Source of the DNA: Sphingomonas sp. | GTDB taxonomy: Bacteria; Pseudomonadota; Alphaproteobacteria; Sphingomonadales; Sphingomonadaceae | Assembly: GCF_004799495.1 (NCBI RefSeq) | Contig: NZ_SSMY01000009.1 | Location: 1 to 64,000, forward strand | DNA length: 64,000 nt | Direction: 5' to 3' | Shown: positions 33,159 to 40,095 of the stretch, in pieces | Numbering within the stretch: the first letter of the stretch is position 1 | How the letters are laid out: each line of letters starts with the position of its first letter | The notes under the pieces: generated by a model | Told to the model about the DNA's origin: nothing | Databases searched by the model: none | The model's input: the letters and a program-made list of their open reading frames with translations, nothing else | Translations under genes and position numbers: made by a program

Positions 33159-33401
33159 TTATGCCTTGCCCACGAGCTTGTCGTGAAGGTCGCTGATCGC
33201 TTCGTTCAGCTTTTCCGACCGTTCAATCAAGCGTTGCTTCGCCTCGTCCAGTTGGGGATCGCTGAACTCGCCGGGGTAGGCCATGAGCGCGCCATTCACT
33301 TCGCGGTTCGCGATGGCCTGAATTTGCCGGTGGGCGACACCAAGCATGCCGTCGAGAATGTCCATCTGCTGAATGATGGCGTTGCGCTCTGCCGGGGTCA
33401 T
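33159..33401 (-). CDS. Small coiled-coil protein, hypothetical
   Basis: An 80-residue helical protein (FSDPQLDEAKQRLIERSEKL). The start at 33,401 is preferred because GAGAGG precedes it and any longer form would run into the tRNA gene at 33,422. It lies between the tRNA and the exported-protein gene on the same strand and could be co-transcribed with both. No family is recognised. Confidence 0.55.
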   Translation of the reverse strand: MTPAERNAIIQQMDILDGMLGVAHRQIQAIANREVNGALMAYPGEFSDPQLDEAKQRLIERSEKLNEAISDLHDKLVGKA

Positions 33402-33421
33402 GGCTGCCTCTCTGAAATCGG

Positions 33422-33494
33422 TGCCCGCACGAGGAATCGAACCCCGGACATCCACTTTACAAGGGTGGCGCTCTACCAACTGAGCTATACGGGC
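33422..33494 (-). tRNA. tRNA-Thr (anticodon TGT), prophage copy
   Basis: The minus strand folds as a full tRNA: acceptor GCCCGTA with TGCGGGC, D arm AGCTCAGTTGGTAGAGC, anticodon loop CTTGTAA giving TGT, five-base variable loop, and T arm CGGGG-TTCGATT-CCTCG. There is a C-A mismatch at the bottom of the anticodon stem and CCA is not encoded. It differs at several positions from the interrupted host tRNA-Thr half at 33,673-33,712, so it is not a simple duplicate. It probably supplies the threonine tRNA that integration breaks. Confidence 0.93.
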
Positions 33495-33540
33495 AGGCCT
33501 TCGCCATTAGCCGTCAGCTTCGAACTCGCCAAGACCTCGC

Positions 33541-33588
33541 GTGCCCGCGTCGGCGTGCCCGCGAACGATTTGTGCCCGTATTGTGCCC
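33541..33588 (+). repeat. Four GTGCCC repeats beside the attachment site
   Basis: GTGCCC occurs at 33,541, 33,555, 33,572 and 33,583. The last two, with their surroundings, match the pair at 2,297 and 2,308 in 19 of 21 bases. Short direct repeats within about 150 bp of a phage attachment core are typical of integrase or excisionase arm sites, but a repressor or other protein could also bind. Confidence 0.5.
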
Positions 33589-33610
33589 TTGAACGGAAAT
33601 CGGCTTTGTG

Positions 33611-33649
33611 CCACTCCCAAGAAACGGCGGTTTTCTGCCGTTTCAGTGG
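33611..33649. other. Bulged hairpin near the right attachment site
   Basis: GAAACGGC and GCCGTTTC form an 8-bp stem around ggttttct, extended by CCACT and AGTGG with a 5-base bulge on one side. It lies between the prophage tRNA and the attachment site and could be a terminator or part of the recombination complex. Confidence 0.4.
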
Positions 33650-33672
33650 CTTGGTTTTCGGCTTGGCCGTTT

Positions 33673-33712
33673 GTTTACAAAACCGCTGCTCTACCAGCTG
33701 AGCTAAACCGGC
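33673..33712 (-). pseudogene. 5' half of the host tRNA-Thr, cut by integration (attR)
   Basis: The minus strand reads GCCGGTTTAGCTCAGCTGG and continues through the D arm to GCGGTTTTGTAAAC, a normal tRNA-Thr(TGT) 5' half. After this the sequence no longer pairs with the anticodon or acceptor stems. The break lies in the anticodon stem-loop, a usual crossover site for tyrosine integrases. GTTTACAAAA (33,673-33,682) is the likely core. The missing 3' half should be at the left end of the prophage, outside the window. Usually a phage restores the tRNA at this junction; here it does not. Confidence 0.85.
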
Positions 33713-33730
33713 ATCCGCCGCCCCAATGCG

Positions 33731-34585
33731 TCAGGGAACGCCGAAGGTCCAGCCTTCGGTACGGGCGATTTCGTCGGTCAGCCCTGCTGGCGTCCACAAA
33801 TCGGGCCGATCGGCGTTAGCGCGCAGCCAAGCCGAGGCCATAATTGCGTCGGTCGCATGGTCGTCGTAGCGGGCGAGCGGGGCATGGGGTCGCGAGCCTA
33901 GCGCGAGTAATGCATCGTCCAGTGCATCGCGCGTGCGCAACTTGCTCAGGCCCTTGCGCAAACCGGCGGCCCGCGCGGCGATGGCGGTGTAGATTTCGAC
34001 GATCGTCATGCCCTTCGCCGGCACCGCGTCGAACGGCCACACGGCAATTCGTCCGTCGATGTGGTGGAGCAGCCGCATCCCCGCGAAGCTCGCCTTGGCG
34101 ACCTGCGCCGCGCCGATCGCGTCGTAGACGGTCGTCGTCTTGCCGAAGCCCATCGCATTGTGGGCCGCCTCCGCGCGGCGGAAATGGAGGAAATCGGTCT
34201 TGGTCCCATCTGCAGCGCCGAGGTAGAAATGTATCCCGCGCCGGCTGTCGAGAAACGAGGCCGCGCCCAGGTCCTCGTCGGGACTGTTGGCATCGACATA
34301 CGCCCAGAACGCGCGAGCATCGGTCTGCGTGCTCTCGCCGGGGAGATACGCGCCGCGTTCGACGAACGGCGCGCAGAAGCTCATGTCGAACCCGACCAGC
34401 ATCGATTCGGCACGATGCGCGAGCAGCCAGTCGAGGATCGCGGTGCGCGACCACACGCCGCCGGGTGGGTAAACCAGCATTGGTGCGGCGTCGCCCGCGC
34501 CGCACACTGCCAGCGCGATGCCCTTGTGCCGGCTGCCCTTCGCGCCCGACCAGTCGATCGCGGCGAAGCGCGTGAAATGGGTCAT
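33731..34585 (-). CDS. DUF429-like protein, RNase H-like fold
   Basis: A 284-residue protein. It opens with RFAAIDWSGAKGSRHKGIA and ends with a DDHATDAIMASAWLRA helix, which together resemble DUF429-type proteins with an RNase H-like fold (first-strand Asp and C-terminal acidic residues). No activity is established. It ends 19 bp from the broken tRNA and overlaps the start of the MmcQ/YjbR gene upstream by 4 bp, so it is the last gene of a three-gene minus-strand unit with rarA first. It has host-like GC content. Confidence 0.6.
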   Translation of the reverse strand: MTHFTRFAAIDWSGAKGSRHKGIALAVCGAGDAAPMLVYPPGGVWSRTAILDWLLAHRAESMLVGFDMSFCAPFVERGAYLPGESTQTDARAFWAYVDANSPDEDLGAASFLDSRRGIHFYLGAADGTKTDFLHFRRAEAAHNAMGFGKTTTVYDAIGAAQVAKASFAGMRLLHHIDGRIAVWPFDAVPAKGMTIVEIYTAIAARAAGLRKGLSKLRTRDALDDALLALGSRPHAPLARYDDHATDAIMASAWLRANADRPDLWTPAGLTDEIARTEGWTFGVP

Positions 34586-34926
34586 TTCTTGCGCGGCTTG
34601 ACCGGCTTCTTCGCCGCGACCCAGTCGCGCGACCGCTCGATCATCGCCTTGACGCGCTCGGGATCGGCGCTACCGTAGCGCACCAGCACGCCTTCCCAGC
34701 CGACATAATGCGGGGTCTGCCAGAAGGTGCCGGGGTCGGTTTCCTTGAGCATCTCGATCGTGTCGAGATCGAGCGCGATTCCGAACGAGGTGTCCGCCTC
34801 GTGGCTGGGGAACACGAACGATCGGCCGTTCGCGGCGATCTTGACCGACGGCTTGCCGTAGCTCGTGCCAGGTTCGGTGCCGGACAGGGTCAATGCATAG
34901 GCGACGGCTTCATCCCAGCTATTCAT
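34582..34926 (-). CDS. MmcQ/YjbR family protein
   Basis: A 114-residue protein with the MmcQ/YjbR pattern: ALTLSGTEPGTSYGKPSVKI near the N-terminus, FVFPSHEADTSFGI, and TPHYVGWEGVLVRYG in the second half, then a basic tail. The fold is CyaY-like and DNA binding has been suggested for the family; the biological role is unknown. It overlaps the rarA stop by 8 bp and the downstream gene by 4 bp, so it is within one transcription unit. Confidence 0.85.
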   Translation of the reverse strand: MNSWDEAVAYALTLSGTEPGTSYGKPSVKIAANGRSFVFPSHEADTSFGIALDLDTIEMLKETDPGTFWQTPHYVGWEGVLVRYGSADPERVKAMIERSRDWVAAKKPVKPRKK

Positions 34927-36238
34927 GGTCGCGTTTCCTCAGCCCGTCCCAATACGCCAGCCGGTCCTGAATCCGCTTCTCGAAACCCCGATCGGTCGGC
35001 GTGTAGAAGGTCTGCGGCGTCATTTCGTCGGGCCAGTAATTGTCGCCCGAAAAGCCGTGTTCGGTGTCGGGATCGTAGGTGTAACCCTTGCCATAGCCGA
35101 TGTCCTTCATCAGCCTGGTCGGCGCGTTGAGGATGTTCTGCGGCGGCATCAGCGATCCGGTGTCGCGCGCCGACTTCCATGCCGCGCCCATCGCCCTGTA
35201 GCTCGACACCGATTTGGGCGCGGTCGCGAGGTAGAGGCACGCTTGGACCAATGCGAGCTCGCCCTCCGGCGAGCCGAGGAATTCATACGCGTCCTTGGCC
35301 GCGAGGCATTGCACCAGCGCGTTGGGGTCGGCGAGCCCGATGTCCTCGACCGCCATCCGCACCAGCCGGCGCAGCACGTAAAGCGGTTCCTCGCCCGCGG
35401 TCAGCATTCGCGCGAGATAATAGAGCGCCGCCTGCGGGTCGCTGCCGCGCACCGCTTTGTGGAGCGCGGAGATCAGGTTGTAATGCCCCTCCCGGTCCTT
35501 GTCGTAGACCGCGACGCGGCGCTGCAGGAAGGCCGACAGCCCGGCCGGGTCGAACGGCTCTGGCAGGTCGACCGAGAACAATGTCTCGGCCTGGTTGAGC
35601 AGGAAACGCCCGTCGCCGTCGGCGCTCGCCACCATCGCGTCGCGCGCCTCGGGGGTGAGGGGGAGGGGGCGGCCCTCCATCTCCTCGGCGCGGTCGAGCA
35701 ATTTACACAGCGCGGCGTGGTCGAGCCGATGGAGGATCAGCACCTGCGCGCGGCTGAGCACCGCGGCGTTGAGTTCGAAGCTGGGGTTTTCGGTGGTCGC
35801 GCCGACCAAGGTGACGGTGCCGTCCTCGACATAGGGCAGGAAGCCGTCCTGCTGCGCTCGATTGAAACGGTGGATCTCGTCCACGAACAGGAGCGTGCGC
35901 TTGCCGACCTTGGCGAACTCGCGCGCCTCGGCGAACGCTTTCTTGAGATCGGCGACGCCCGAGAACACCGCGCTGATCGCGACGAAGCGCAACCCCACCG
36001 CGTCGGCAAGCAGGCGCGCGATCGTCGTCTTGCCGGTGCCGGGCGGTCCCCACAGGATCATCGACGACAGCCGTCCCGCCGCGACCATCCGCCCGATCGC
36101 GCCGTCGGGGCCGGTCAAATGCTCCTGGCCGACCACGTCCCCCAGCCGCCGCGGCCGCAATTTGTCGGCGAGCGGCGCATTCTCGTGGATCGTGTCGGGA
36201 GCGGCTTCGGGTTCGAAACCGGCGAAGAGGTCGGCCAT
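34919..36238 (-). CDS. rarA: Replication-associated recombination protein A
   Basis: A 439-residue AAA+ ATPase. Walker A is GPPGTGKT at residues 64-71 and Walker B LLFVDEIHR at about 116-124; the sensor and the C-terminal MgsA/RarA tetramerisation part (KAVRGSDPQAALYYLARML) follow. It acts at stalled replication forks together with SSB and the clamp loader. Length fits the family. It is first in a unit with the MmcQ/YjbR and DUF429-like genes and divergent from the PadR regulator. Confidence 0.95.
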   Translation of the reverse strand: MADLFAGFEPEAAPDTIHENAPLADKLRPRRLGDVVGQEHLTGPDGAIGRMVAAGRLSSMILWGPPGTGKTTIARLLADAVGLRFVAISAVFSGVADLKKAFAEAREFAKVGKRTLLFVDEIHRFNRAQQDGFLPYVEDGTVTLVGATTENPSFELNAAVLSRAQVLILHRLDHAALCKLLDRAEEMEGRPLPLTPEARDAMVASADGDGRFLLNQAETLFSVDLPEPFDPAGLSAFLQRRVAVYDKDREGHYNLISALHKAVRGSDPQAALYYLARMLTAGEEPLYVLRRLVRMAVEDIGLADPNALVQCLAAKDAYEFLGSPEGELALVQACLYLATAPKSVSSYRAMGAAWKSARDTGSLMPPQNILNAPTRLMKDIGYGKGYTYDPDTEHGFSGDNYWPDEMTPQTFYTPTDRGFEKRIQDRLAYWDGLRKRDHE

Positions 36239-36301
36239 GCGAGCGAAGATAGGCGCTCTCGCGCGCGAATCCCACCCGCCGCGACGGCGGCATAATTCTT
36301 T

Positions 36302-36339
36302 AAGATATATCTTGACTCAGTCAAGCTGCGATATATCTT
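36302..36339 (+). promoter_or_regulatory. Promoter and PadR-type operators
   Basis: A perfect 12-bp palindrome AAGATATATCTT (36,302-36,313) and a second GATATATCTT (36,330-36,339) flank the palindrome TTGACTCAGTCAA. TTGACT at 36,312 can serve as -35 with TATCTT as -10 after 16 bp. AT-rich dyads overlapping the promoter are usual for PadR autoregulation. Confidence 0.65.
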
Positions 36340-36378
36340 AGGGCCATCGTGATCGGGAAAGGACTTCCACGAGTGTTT

Positions 36379-36957
36379 ATGTATTTCGAAAGGGGCGGCC
36401 GCGGCTGCCACCCCGGCATGCGCCACGCGATGCGCGGCGGCTGGGGGCATCATGGGCGCCATTGGGGCGGTCGCGGCGGTCGCGGCGAGGGCCGCTCGCG
36501 CCGCATGTTCGACGGCGGCGAGCTGCGGCTCGTGCTCCTCAAGCTGATCGCCGACGAACCGCGCCACGGCTACGATTTGATCCGCCAGATCGAGGAGCTG
36601 ACCGGCGGCGCCTATGCCCCGAGCCCGGGCGTGGTCTATCCGACGATCACCCTGCTCGACGACATGGGCTTCATCGCGCAGCAGCAGAGCGAGGGCGCCA
36701 AGAAGGCGTTCGCGATCACCGAAGCCGGCACCGCCGAGCTCGACGCGAACGCCGAGCAGGTCGCGGCATTGATGGCGCGGCTGACCGCGCTGGGCGAAGA
36801 ACGGCAAAAGACCGATTCGACGTCGGTGCGGCGGGCGATGGGCAACCTCCGCGAGGTCCTGGTCAACCGGCTGAGCGCGGGCGACGTCGACGAAGCGACG
36901 CTCCACGAGGTCGTCGCGCTGATCGACGAAGCCGCGCAGAAGATCGAGCGGCTGTAA
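36379..36957 (+). CDS. PadR family transcriptional regulator
   Basis: A 192-residue regulator. A Gly/His/Arg-rich N-terminal stretch (about residues 5-45) precedes the winged helix: LRLVLLKLIADEPRHGYDLI, then GVVYPTITLLDDMGFI, and a C-terminal helical part for dimerisation. His-rich N-termini of this type occur in PadR proteins of sphingomonads and could bind metal, but that is conjecture. The start is ATG 36,379; a GTG three codons earlier or at 36,349 is possible. It probably represses itself through the dyads upstream. Its effector and targets are not visible. Confidence 0.85.
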   Translation: MYFERGGRGCHPGMRHAMRGGWGHHGRHWGGRGGRGEGRSRRMFDGGELRLVLLKLIADEPRHGYDLIRQIEELTGGAYAPSPGVVYPTITLLDDMGFIAQQQSEGAKKAFAITEAGTAELDANAEQVAALMARLTALGEERQKTDSTSVRRAMGNLREVLVNRLSAGDVDEATLHEVVALIDEAAQKIERL

Positions 36958-36965
36958 GCTACCGA

Positions 36966-37087
36966 CCCTCTCCCGTTGGGAGAGGGTCGAGCCGCGCAGC
37001 GGCGAGGGGTGAGGGCAGGGTCGAACCGTTATCGAACCTCACCCTCCCGTCGCTTCGCTCCTCCTTCCCTCTCCCAACGGGAGAGGG
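36966..37087. repeat. REP-like intergenic dyad element
   Basis: CCCTCTCCCGTTGGGAGAGG plus G (36,966-36,986) is repeated in exact inverted form at 37,067-37,087. The 80 bp between carry gtgaggg and ctcaccct, also inverted. Each end is itself palindromic. Such elements are common between genes in high-GC Proteobacteria. Confidence 0.75.
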
Positions 37088-37103
37088 AATTTAAGGAATC
37101 CTC

Positions 37104-37418
37104 ATGACCATATCCGCGACCGCCAGTGTGCCGACCACGAGCGCCGGCAAATACCTCCAACAGCTGTGCAAGCACTGGCAGCACAATCTGACCGTTGAAT
37201 TCACCCCCGATCACGGCACTGTCGTCTTCCCGAAGGAGGCGCGCGGCGCCGATTGGCCCGGCGATGCGCTCGTGACGTTCGATGCGGGCAATGCCGCGCT
37301 CGACGTGCGGATCGATGCGAGCGCCGACGGCCAGCTCGACGCGCTGAAGGGCGCGGTTGCGCGCCACCTCGATCGCTTCGCCTTCCGCGAGGCGCCTCTC
37401 ACATTCGACTGGCGATAG
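37104..37418 (+). CDS. DUF2218 domain protein
   Basis: A 104-residue protein covering one DUF2218 domain: YLQQLCKHWQHNLTVEFTP, the G-x-V-x-F-P strand, then a D-A-L-K-G-A-V-A-x-H-L-x-R-F-A helix and F-x-W near the end, where the family has 'HL.RFafrE.....W'. DUF2218 proteins often lie beside siderophore or metal uptake genes, which is not the case here. Function unknown. It is a single gene between the REP-like element and the convergent DUF4337-like gene. Confidence 0.85.
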   Translation: MTISATASVPTTSAGKYLQQLCKHWQHNLTVEFTPDHGTVVFPKEARGADWPGDALVTFDAGNAALDVRIDASADGQLDALKGAVARHLDRFAFREAPLTFDWR

Positions 37419-37420
37419 TT

Positions 37421-37978
37421 CTATCCCAGGAACGTGCTCAACACATCCGGGTGGAAGCCCAGCTTGGCGAACCCGCATACGCCCATGAAGATGCCGAACG
37501 CGCCGAAGAACCACGATCCGAATAGCAGCATCTGACTTTCCGCCAGCGCGGCGACCGCGGCCATCGCGATCGCGGTGGAGATCGCGGCCTCGCTCGCGTC
37601 GAACTGGTCGTCGTGGACGTTGAGCGCATCGTAGTCGGCCGATTGCGCTTCGGCTTGCGCCTTCAGCTTGGGCGTCTCGGCCTGATACTTGGCGATCTCG
37701 GCATCGAGCCGCGCCAGCATCGCCGCCGCCTCGGGCTTGCCCGCCGCGAGCACCGCGATCTGGTCGCGCGAGGTTTGCGAGATATGTAGCTTGGTTCGCG
37801 TCGCCTGATATTCGTTCCAGCTGTCGACCGAATCCGCCTTGGCCTGCTGCATCGTCTGGACCAGGTTGCCGTCCTTGATGTTGCACAGCCCCGTGAAGAT
37901 CGAGAGTATCACGACGGTGAGGGCGACCAGCCGGTTGAGCCGTTTGTCCTTGGCTTCGGCGCTGACTTCGATGTCCAT
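37421..37978 (-). CDS. DUF4337-like membrane protein
   Basis: A 185-residue inner membrane protein: a helix near the N-terminus (LVALTVVILSIFTGLCNI), a long charged helical part from about residue 40 to 125 predicted to be periplasmic, then two hydrophobic segments (AISTAIAMAAVAALAE and LFGSWFFGAFGIFMGVCGFA). The arrangement matches DUF4337. No function is known. It lies downstream of sufE on the same strand with an 18-bp gap. Confidence 0.75.
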   Translation of the reverse strand: MDIEVSAEAKDKRLNRLVALTVVILSIFTGLCNIKDGNLVQTMQQAKADSVDSWNEYQATRTKLHISQTSRDQIAVLAAGKPEAAAMLARLDAEIAKYQAETPKLKAQAEAQSADYDALNVHDDQFDASEAAISTAIAMAAVAALAESQMLLFGSWFFGAFGIFMGVCGFAKLGFHPDVLSTFLG

Positions 37979-37996
37979 CGGTTTACACTCCTCTAC

Positions 37997-38407
37997 TCAG
38001 GCGGCGGCGTAACGCTCCGCGGTTGCGCGGATCAGCGCGATCATATTGGGGATGCCCTGCGTCCGGTTCGAGCTGAGCTGGTTCCGGAGATCGAACGGGG
38101 CGAGCGCGGCGTCCACGTCGGTGGCGAGGATCTCGACGGGCGATCGGTCCTGCACGGCGGTCAGTACCAGCGCGATGATCCCCTTGGTGATCGCGGCGTT
38201 GCTGTCGGCGAGGAAATGGAGCGTGCCGTCCTCACGGACGGTGGGATAGACCCAGACCGATGCCGAACAACCGCGGACCAGAGTGGCGTCGGTCTTGAGC
38301 GGGTCGGGCATGTCCTCGAGGCCGCGGCCCAGGTCGATCAACAGGCGATAGCGGTCGTCGGCGTCAAGGAATTCGTATTCGTCCTGCAGGTCGGTGAGGG
38401 ATGGCAT
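37997..38407 (-). CDS. sufE: SufE family cysteine desulfuration protein
   Basis: A 136-residue protein with the SufE fold: YRLLIDLGRGLEDMP, then LVRGCSASVWV with the sulfur-accepting Cys47, and a C-terminal RTQGIPNMIALIR motif. SufE takes sulfur from a SufS-type cysteine desulfurase for iron-sulfur cluster assembly. No suf operon is nearby, so it is the separate copy often found in Alphaproteobacteria. It is downstream of the psp cluster by 54 bp and may share its transcription. Confidence 0.92.
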   Translation of the reverse strand: MPSLTDLQDEYEFLDADDRYRLLIDLGRGLEDMPDPLKTDATLVRGCSASVWVYPTVREDGTLHFLADSNAAITKGIIALVLTAVQDRSPVEILATDVDAALAPFDLRNQLSSNRTQGIPNMIALIRATAERYAAA

Positions 38408-38461
38408 CGCCGCGCTATAGCGCGCGGCCGGGCCAAGCCAACCCGCCGCGGTAGGAATGGA

Positions 38462-38710
38462 TCAGAGATCCACCCCCGACGCGATCGCCTCGAGCTTGCG
38501 GATGCGTTCCTTTAGATCGGCGATCTCGATCCGCGCGCTGGCGTTGGGCAAACTGGGCCCGTCGGCCTGGCTATGCTCGCCGAACGCGGACAGTTCGCGT
38601 TCCTTGAGGCTGAGCCAGCCGCGCCAGCCGGCGAGCCCGGCCAGGCAGACCATGCCGAGACCGGCCAGGCTCGCGCCCGCCATGGTGAGGTAGAGGTTGG
38701 GGTCGGTCAT
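38462..38710 (-). CDS. PspB-like small membrane protein, paralogue 5
   Basis: An 82-residue protein with an N-terminal membrane helix (LTMAGASLAGLGMVCLAGLA) and a C-terminal helix with IEIADLKERIRKLEAIASG. This last part matches the L-x-x-R-x-x-x-LE-x-I signature shared by the other small proteins of this operon but lacks the final E-I-x-x-LR, so it is the most divergent. Start at 38,710 is preferred because GGAG lies 9 bases before it; an ATG five codons earlier lacks a good site. It is the last gene of the psp cluster. Confidence 0.7.
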   Translation of the reverse strand: MTDPNLYLTMAGASLAGLGMVCLAGLAGWRGWLSLKERELSAFGEHSQADGPSLPNASARIEIADLKERIRKLEAIASGVDL

Positions 38711-38743
38711 GACAGACGTCTCCATTCTTGTCGGGCGGCCGCG

Positions 38744-39022
38744 TCAGCGGTCGGTGTTGCGCAGCTTCTCGATCTCGCGGTCGAGGGTGCTGCTAGTGTT
38801 GGTGTCGGTGATCACGCGTTCGAGCACGGCGATCCGCTCCTTGAGGCCACGAATGTCCTCGCGCAGCTGGCGGTTTTCGGCGACCACGGCGCCGTCATGC
38901 GGTTCGTGATCGTCGGCTGACTTGCGGTGGCTCAGACCGAACACCGCGTTGATGATCGTGCGGACGACGGCACCGACCGTAATGATGGCGACGATCGCGA
39001 TGACCATTTCGAAGGGGTTCAT
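38744..39022 (-). CDS. PspB-like small membrane protein, paralogue 4
   Basis: A 92-residue protein: membrane helix at about residues 5-30 (MVIAIVAIITVGAVVRTIIN), a short polar link, and a C-terminal coiled coil with LKERIAVLERVITDTNTSS and DREIEKLRN. The signature is the same as in its neighbours and in PspB/PspC. It belongs to the minus-strand psp operon. It could interact with PspA, PspC or the other paralogues through the coil; that is inference. Confidence 0.75.
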   Translation of the reverse strand: MNPFEMVIAIVAIITVGAVVRTIINAVFGLSHRKSADDHEPHDGAVVAENRQLREDIRGLKERIAVLERVITDTNTSSTLDREIEKLRNTDR

Positions 39023-39050
39023 GGGGAGGGTTCCCTAATAGCGTCGGTGG

Positions 39051-39176
39051 TTATTCGGCGGGCTGGATCTGCGCCTCGCGCATCGCGCGGCGGCGGGGGC
39101 GATCGACCCGTTCGGTCAGCCAGACCGCGATGCCCGTGGGGATCGCGACGATGGCGGTGAAGATGATCAGTCCCAT
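39051..39176 (-). CDS. 41-residue membrane peptide in the psp cluster
   Basis: A 41-residue protein: a single membrane helix (LIIFTAIVAIPTGIAVWL) and a short basic tail (ERVDRPRRRAMREAQIQ). It lacks the coiled-coil signature of the neighbours. Position within the operon, spacing of 11 bp from the gene upstream, and the host-like codon pattern support it as a real gene. A function is not assigned. Confidence 0.6.
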   Translation of the reverse strand: MGLIIFTAIVAIPTGIAVWLTERVDRPRRRAMREAQIQPAE

Positions 39177-39187
39177 TGGTCTTGTCC

Positions 39188-39460
39188 TCAATTGAGCGGC
39201 GCGGGTTCGTCGCGCAGCTTTTCGATTTCTTCCGCGACGTCGATGCCGCGGTCGGTGACGATGCGTTCGAGCACGCGCATCCGTTGTTCGAGCCGCTCGG
39301 TCTGCGCCGCGTACTGCGCGGCTTTTTCGGCGACCTTGTCCGACTGGATCTCGAGCTGGCGCTGGCGGTACGCGAACCAGGGCTTCACGAAGACGCCGCC
39401 GACAATCGCGAGCAGGCCGCAGCTGATGCCCAGGATCGGGATGAGGAGGGGATTGATCAT
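39188..39460 (-). CDS. PspB-like small membrane protein, paralogue 3
   Basis: A 90-residue protein: membrane helix at about residues 5-28 (IPILGISCGLLAIVGGVFV), then a long helix rich in Gln, Glu and Arg ending with LEQRMRVLERIVTDRGIDV and EEIEKLRDE. This is the clearest copy of the shared L-x-x-R-x-x-x-LE-x-IVTD signature together with the one at 39,472. It lies 11 bp from both neighbours and so is surely co-transcribed. Confidence 0.78.
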   Translation of the reverse strand: MINPLLIPILGISCGLLAIVGGVFVKPWFAYRQRQLEIQSDKVAEKAAQYAAQTERLEQRMRVLERIVTDRGIDVAEEIEKLRDEPAPLN

Positions 39461-39471
39461 CGATTTACCTT

Positions 39472-39789
39472 TCAGTCGCGGCTGCGCAGTTCGTCGATCT
39501 CGCGGCTCACACGCTCGGCCGGGTCGGTGGCGATCCGTTCGAGCACCCGCAGGCGCTCCTCGAGCCGCCCGATCTGGCCGACCAGCTTCTCGTTTTCGTT
39601 CGAGAGCAGTTCGACCTTGCGCTGAGCTTCCAGCTCGCCGCTATCGACGAAGCCGTTGCGGCGATTGTTGCGGCGGGTCTGGCGATCCTCCAGCGGATAC
39701 CCGTGCCTGGCGCGGATCGACATCTTGATGATCCCACCCACAATGCCCATCGCGATGATCGCCAGGACGAAGAGTTGACCGTCGTGCAC
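39472..39789 (-). CDS. PspB-like small membrane protein, paralogue 2
   Basis: A 105-residue protein: membrane helix at about residues 5-25 (LFVLAIIAMGIVGGIIKM), a basic link (RRNNRRNG), then a coiled coil (ELLSNENEKLVGQIGRLEER) ending LRVLERIATDPAERV and REIDELRS. The ending is nearly that of PspC (L-A-D-E-I-D-S-L-R). It probably joins the Psp membrane complex; this is inferred from operon and shared ending. Confidence 0.78.
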   Translation of the reverse strand: MHDGQLFVLAIIAMGIVGGIIKMSIRARHGYPLEDRQTRRNNRRNGFVDSGELEAQRKVELLSNENEKLVGQIGRLEERLRVLERIATDPAERVSREIDELRSRD

Positions 39790-39814
39790 TTTCTTTCTCC
39801 CTGATCGGCCGCGT

Positions 39815-40066
39815 TCAGCGCAGGCTGTCGATTTCGTGGGCCAGCCGCTTCGGCCGGTCGGTGACGATCTCCTCGAGCGCCGCCAGCCGGCGGCCCATCT
39901 CGGCCCGTTCGCGGTGCAGGAGCAGCACTTCTTCGGACGGCTGGGCCGGCGCTTGTTCGAGGGCGCGCAGCGCCTTGCGAACCTTGCGGTTGGCGAACCA
40001 CTGGATGGCCAGCGTGGCGCTCACCCCGAACAGCGTGCCCATGATCAAGAAAGGTGTCGGATCCAT
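39815..40066 (-). CDS. PspB-like small membrane protein, paralogue 1
   Basis: An 83-residue protein: membrane helix at about residues 5-24 (PFLIMGTLFGVSATLAIQWF), a basic stretch, and a coiled coil ending RRLAALEEIVTDRPKRLAHE and IDSLR. The last nine residues closely match the end of PspC, encoded just upstream. The start at 40,066 is preferred over a longer frame because the family pattern begins there. It is the first of the extra small proteins behind pspC. Confidence 0.78.
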   Translation of the reverse strand: MDPTPFLIMGTLFGVSATLAIQWFANRKVRKALRALEQAPAQPSEEVLLLHRERAEMGRRLAALEEIVTDRPKRLAHEIDSLR

Positions 40067-40095
40067 GATTATTCCCTTTATCCCCGGTCGCGCGC

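Larger units (their letters stand above)
1..33682. mobile_element. Right part of a temperate siphovirus prophage
   Basis: A nearly complete set of head and tail morphogenesis genes in the usual order (terminase, portal, MuF head protein, scaffold, capsid, neck, tail tube, chaperones, tape measure, tail tip) fills this segment. It is visibly less GC-rich than the DNA to its right. The right boundary is set by a host tRNA-Thr gene that is cut in its anticodon stem at about 33,673. The left end, where the 3' half of that tRNA and probably the integrase should lie, is outside the window. Tape measure, tail tube and a long non-contractile tail gene set point to a siphovirus; no sheath gene is seen. 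Confidence 0.95.

Noticed and set aside
33422..33494. The tRNA-Thr at 33,422 as a native host gene marking the prophage edge
   Set aside because: It lies on the phage side of the broken host tRNA-Thr half, in less GC-rich DNA, and differs from it at many positions.
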